Positions 23,533 to 24,693 of a stretch of DNA of 24,693 bases are shown piece by piece. The stretch lies in contig JAFZGK010000128.1 in the NCBI GenBank assembly GCA_017555445.1, positions 1-24,693 on the forward strand, read 5' to 3'. The first letter of the stretch is position 1. Every line of letters begins with the position of its first letter. Below the pieces are notes generated by a model. That model saw only the letters and a list, made by a program, of their open reading frames with translations. It did not search any database and was not told where the DNA came from. A program made the position numbers and the translations under genes. Origin of the DNA: Bacteroidales bacterium. Lineage in GTDB: Bacteria > Bacteroidota > Bacteroidia > Bacteroidales > UBA932.

Positions 23533-24156
23533 TTATTTTGTTCCGAAGATTCTGTCACCGGCATCACCCAGACCTGGGAGGATGTAGTTCCTGTCATTCA
23601 GACCCTCGTCAAGAGAAGCAAGATAGATGTCTACATCAGGATGCTGCTCCTGCACCTTCTGAACTCCCTTTGGAGACGCTACGAGGCACATCAGTCTGAT
23701 GTTCTTGTAGCCGTCGTTCTTCAGACGTACGATTGCGTCGCATGCACTTCCTCCTGTTGCAAGCATAGGGTCGGTTACGATCACGAGACGGCTCTTGTCT
23801 GCCGGCATCTTATAATAGTAGAATACAGGCTCGCAGGTTACCTCGTCACGATACATTCCGATGTGGCCGATTCTTGCAGAAGGGATGAGGGTTGTGAGGC
23901 CGTCGACCATTCCGAGTCCGGCTCTGAGAATAGGAGCGATAACAACTTTCTTTCCAGAAATCTTAGGAGCGCTCATCTTCATCAGAGGAGTTTCGATCTC
24001 TTCATATTCGATAGGGAAGTCACGAGTTACCTCGTAGCCCATCAACATTGAAATCTCCTTGAGGAGTTCGCGGAACTTGAGAGTCGAAGTGTCTTTCTTG
24101 CGCATAATGCTGAGCTTATGCTGAACGAGCGGATGATCGATAATATGCAATGCCAT
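23533..24156 (-). CDS. upp: Uracil phosphoribosyltransferase
   Basis: Pyrimidine salvage enzyme: uracil + PRPP gives UMP. It begins with the hallmark [16 protein letters not shown] (4-19). The PRPP loop is [12 protein letters not shown] (127-138) and the uracil-binding motif [18 protein letters not shown] (190-207) is complete. 207 residues, the standard length. ATG at 24154-24156, with a -7 promoter motif 25 nt upstream. First gene of a two-gene unit with the divergent paralogue, so the pair is probably transcribed together. Confidence 0.97.
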   Translation of the reverse strand: MALHIIDHPLVQHKLSIMRKKDTSTLKFRELLKEISMLMGYEVTRDFPIEYEEIETPLMKMSAPKISGKKVVIAPILRAGLGMVDGLTTLIPSARIGHIGMYRDEVTCEPVFYYYKMPADKSRLVIVTDPMLATGGSACDAIVRLKNDGYKNIRLMCLVASPKGVQKVQEQHPDVDIYLASLDEGLNDRNYILPGLGDAGDRIFGTK

Positions 24157-24181
24157 AATTTCAGATTTAATGATTGGTATG

Positions 24182-24189
24182 CAAATATA
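24182..24189 (-). promoter_or_regulatory. -7 promoter element for upp
   Basis: The minus strand reads TATATTTG (TAnnTTTG) in the 63-nt gap between radC and upp. No clear -33 element is visible; the surroundings are strongly A/T-rich. Confidence 0.55.
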
Positions 24190-24219
24190 ATAATATATTT
24201 TCTGGAAAAGGCATGTGTC

Positions 24220-24693
24220 TCAGGCTTTTTCTGTCTGCTCATCCGCAAAGCTGTAGAATGAATCGTCAGCGACGACCACATGGTCCATCAGACTGATGTC
24301 GCAGGTGTCCAGAGCCTTCTTGAGCATGCCGGTCTGCCTTATGTCTGCCTGGCCCGGAAGCGGACTTCCGGAAGGGTGGTTGTGGACAAGGATCACTGAG
24401 CTGGCCTTCTTTTCCAAGGCCCGGCGGACGATGGTCTTGCAGTCGATGACGGTGGATTCCAGTCCTCCGGAGCTCATCATTTCCTTTCCAAGCAGGATGT
24501 TGGCCCGGTTGAGGAACAGTGCCCAGCATTCTTCGTGGTCCAGACCTCTCATGTGCGGGATCATCAGCTGGTAGACTGTCCTTGGGTGTGAGACAGTGCG
24601 GGTGTCTGCCAGAGCGTTCTCGGCGAAGGCGCGGCGGCCGAGCTCGAAGGCTGCGACGACAGTCGCCGCCTTGCTCGGCCCGATGCCGTCGAG
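24220..24693 (-). CDS. radC: RadC-family JAB/MPN domain protein, partial (N-terminus outside window)
   Basis: Member of the RadC (DUF2466) family, whose biochemical role is not settled despite the DNA-repair name. The frame is open to the window edge and gives 157 residues. It starts inside the helix-hairpin-helix segment (LDGIGPSKAATVVAAFELGR) and continues into the metallopeptidase-like JAB domain with VHNHPSGSPLPGQAD, where the metal-site residues are H104, H106 and D117 of the fragment. The JAMM serine before QAD is Gly here. The first internal ATG (24562-24564) would remove the HhH region, so the true start lies beyond 24693. Same strand as upp, which has its own promoter. Confidence 0.92.
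   Translation of the reverse strand, partial: LDGIGPSKAATVVAAFELGRRAFAENALADTRTVSHPRTVYQLMIPHMRGLDHEECWALFLNRANILLGKEMMSSGGLESTVIDCKTIVRRALEKKASSVILVHNHPSGSPLPGQADIRQTGMLKKALDTCDISLMDHVVVADDSFYSFADEQTEKA

Overview
This window is a chromosomal housekeeping segment from a member of the Bacteroidota, most likely order Bacteroidales. The evidence is the -7 promoter element TAnnTTTG found exactly upstream of several genes, the Bacteroidota-style MraY with a long extracytoplasmic insertion, the FtsI/PBP carrying a C-terminal PASTA domain, a division cluster without murF or ddl, the HMGG/KLSKR signatures of GltX, and the pairing of two uracil phosphoribosyltransferases. I cannot place it to genus from the sequence alone.

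Layout. Positions 1-1971 (minus strand) hold the N-terminal part of rpiB and a complete gltX with its own promoter. Positions 2013-17377 (minus strand) are one tightly packed division and cell wall (dcw) cluster, read mraZ-rsmH-ftsL-ftsI-murE-mraY-murD-ftsW-murG-murC-ftsQ-ftsA-ftsZ. Neighbouring genes overlap by 1-4 nt or are separated by no more than 16 nt. From 17510 the strand switches: a divergent M23-family peptidase lipoprotein ends at a bidirectional terminator shared with the convergent miaB. A pair of back-to-back promoters then serves miaB (minus) and an operon of an LEA-type lipoprotein, a SPOR-domain secreted protein and rpoN (plus). A second bidirectional hairpin separates rpoN from two tandem uracil phosphoribosyltransferase genes (minus). 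The window ends inside radC (minus).

How the genes work together. RsmH methylates 16S rRNA and MraZ is the cluster regulator. MurE, MurD and MurC build UDP-MurNAc-peptide, MraY and MurG make lipids I and II, FtsW and the FtsI-type PBP polymerise and cross-link septal peptidoglycan, and FtsL, FtsQ, FtsA and FtsZ form and position the divisome. The divergent M23 lipoprotein is plausibly a peptidoglycan hydrolase, and the SPOR-domain protein is a further candidate peptidoglycan binder.

The most informative non-coding signal is a perfect array of four TGGRA pentamers at 10-bp steps in front of mraZ. It matches the known architecture of MraZ operators and sits over the promoter. I see no CRISPR array, prophage, insertion sequence, tRNA, rRNA or evident new system. 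No stretch longer than 300 bases lacks a gene.
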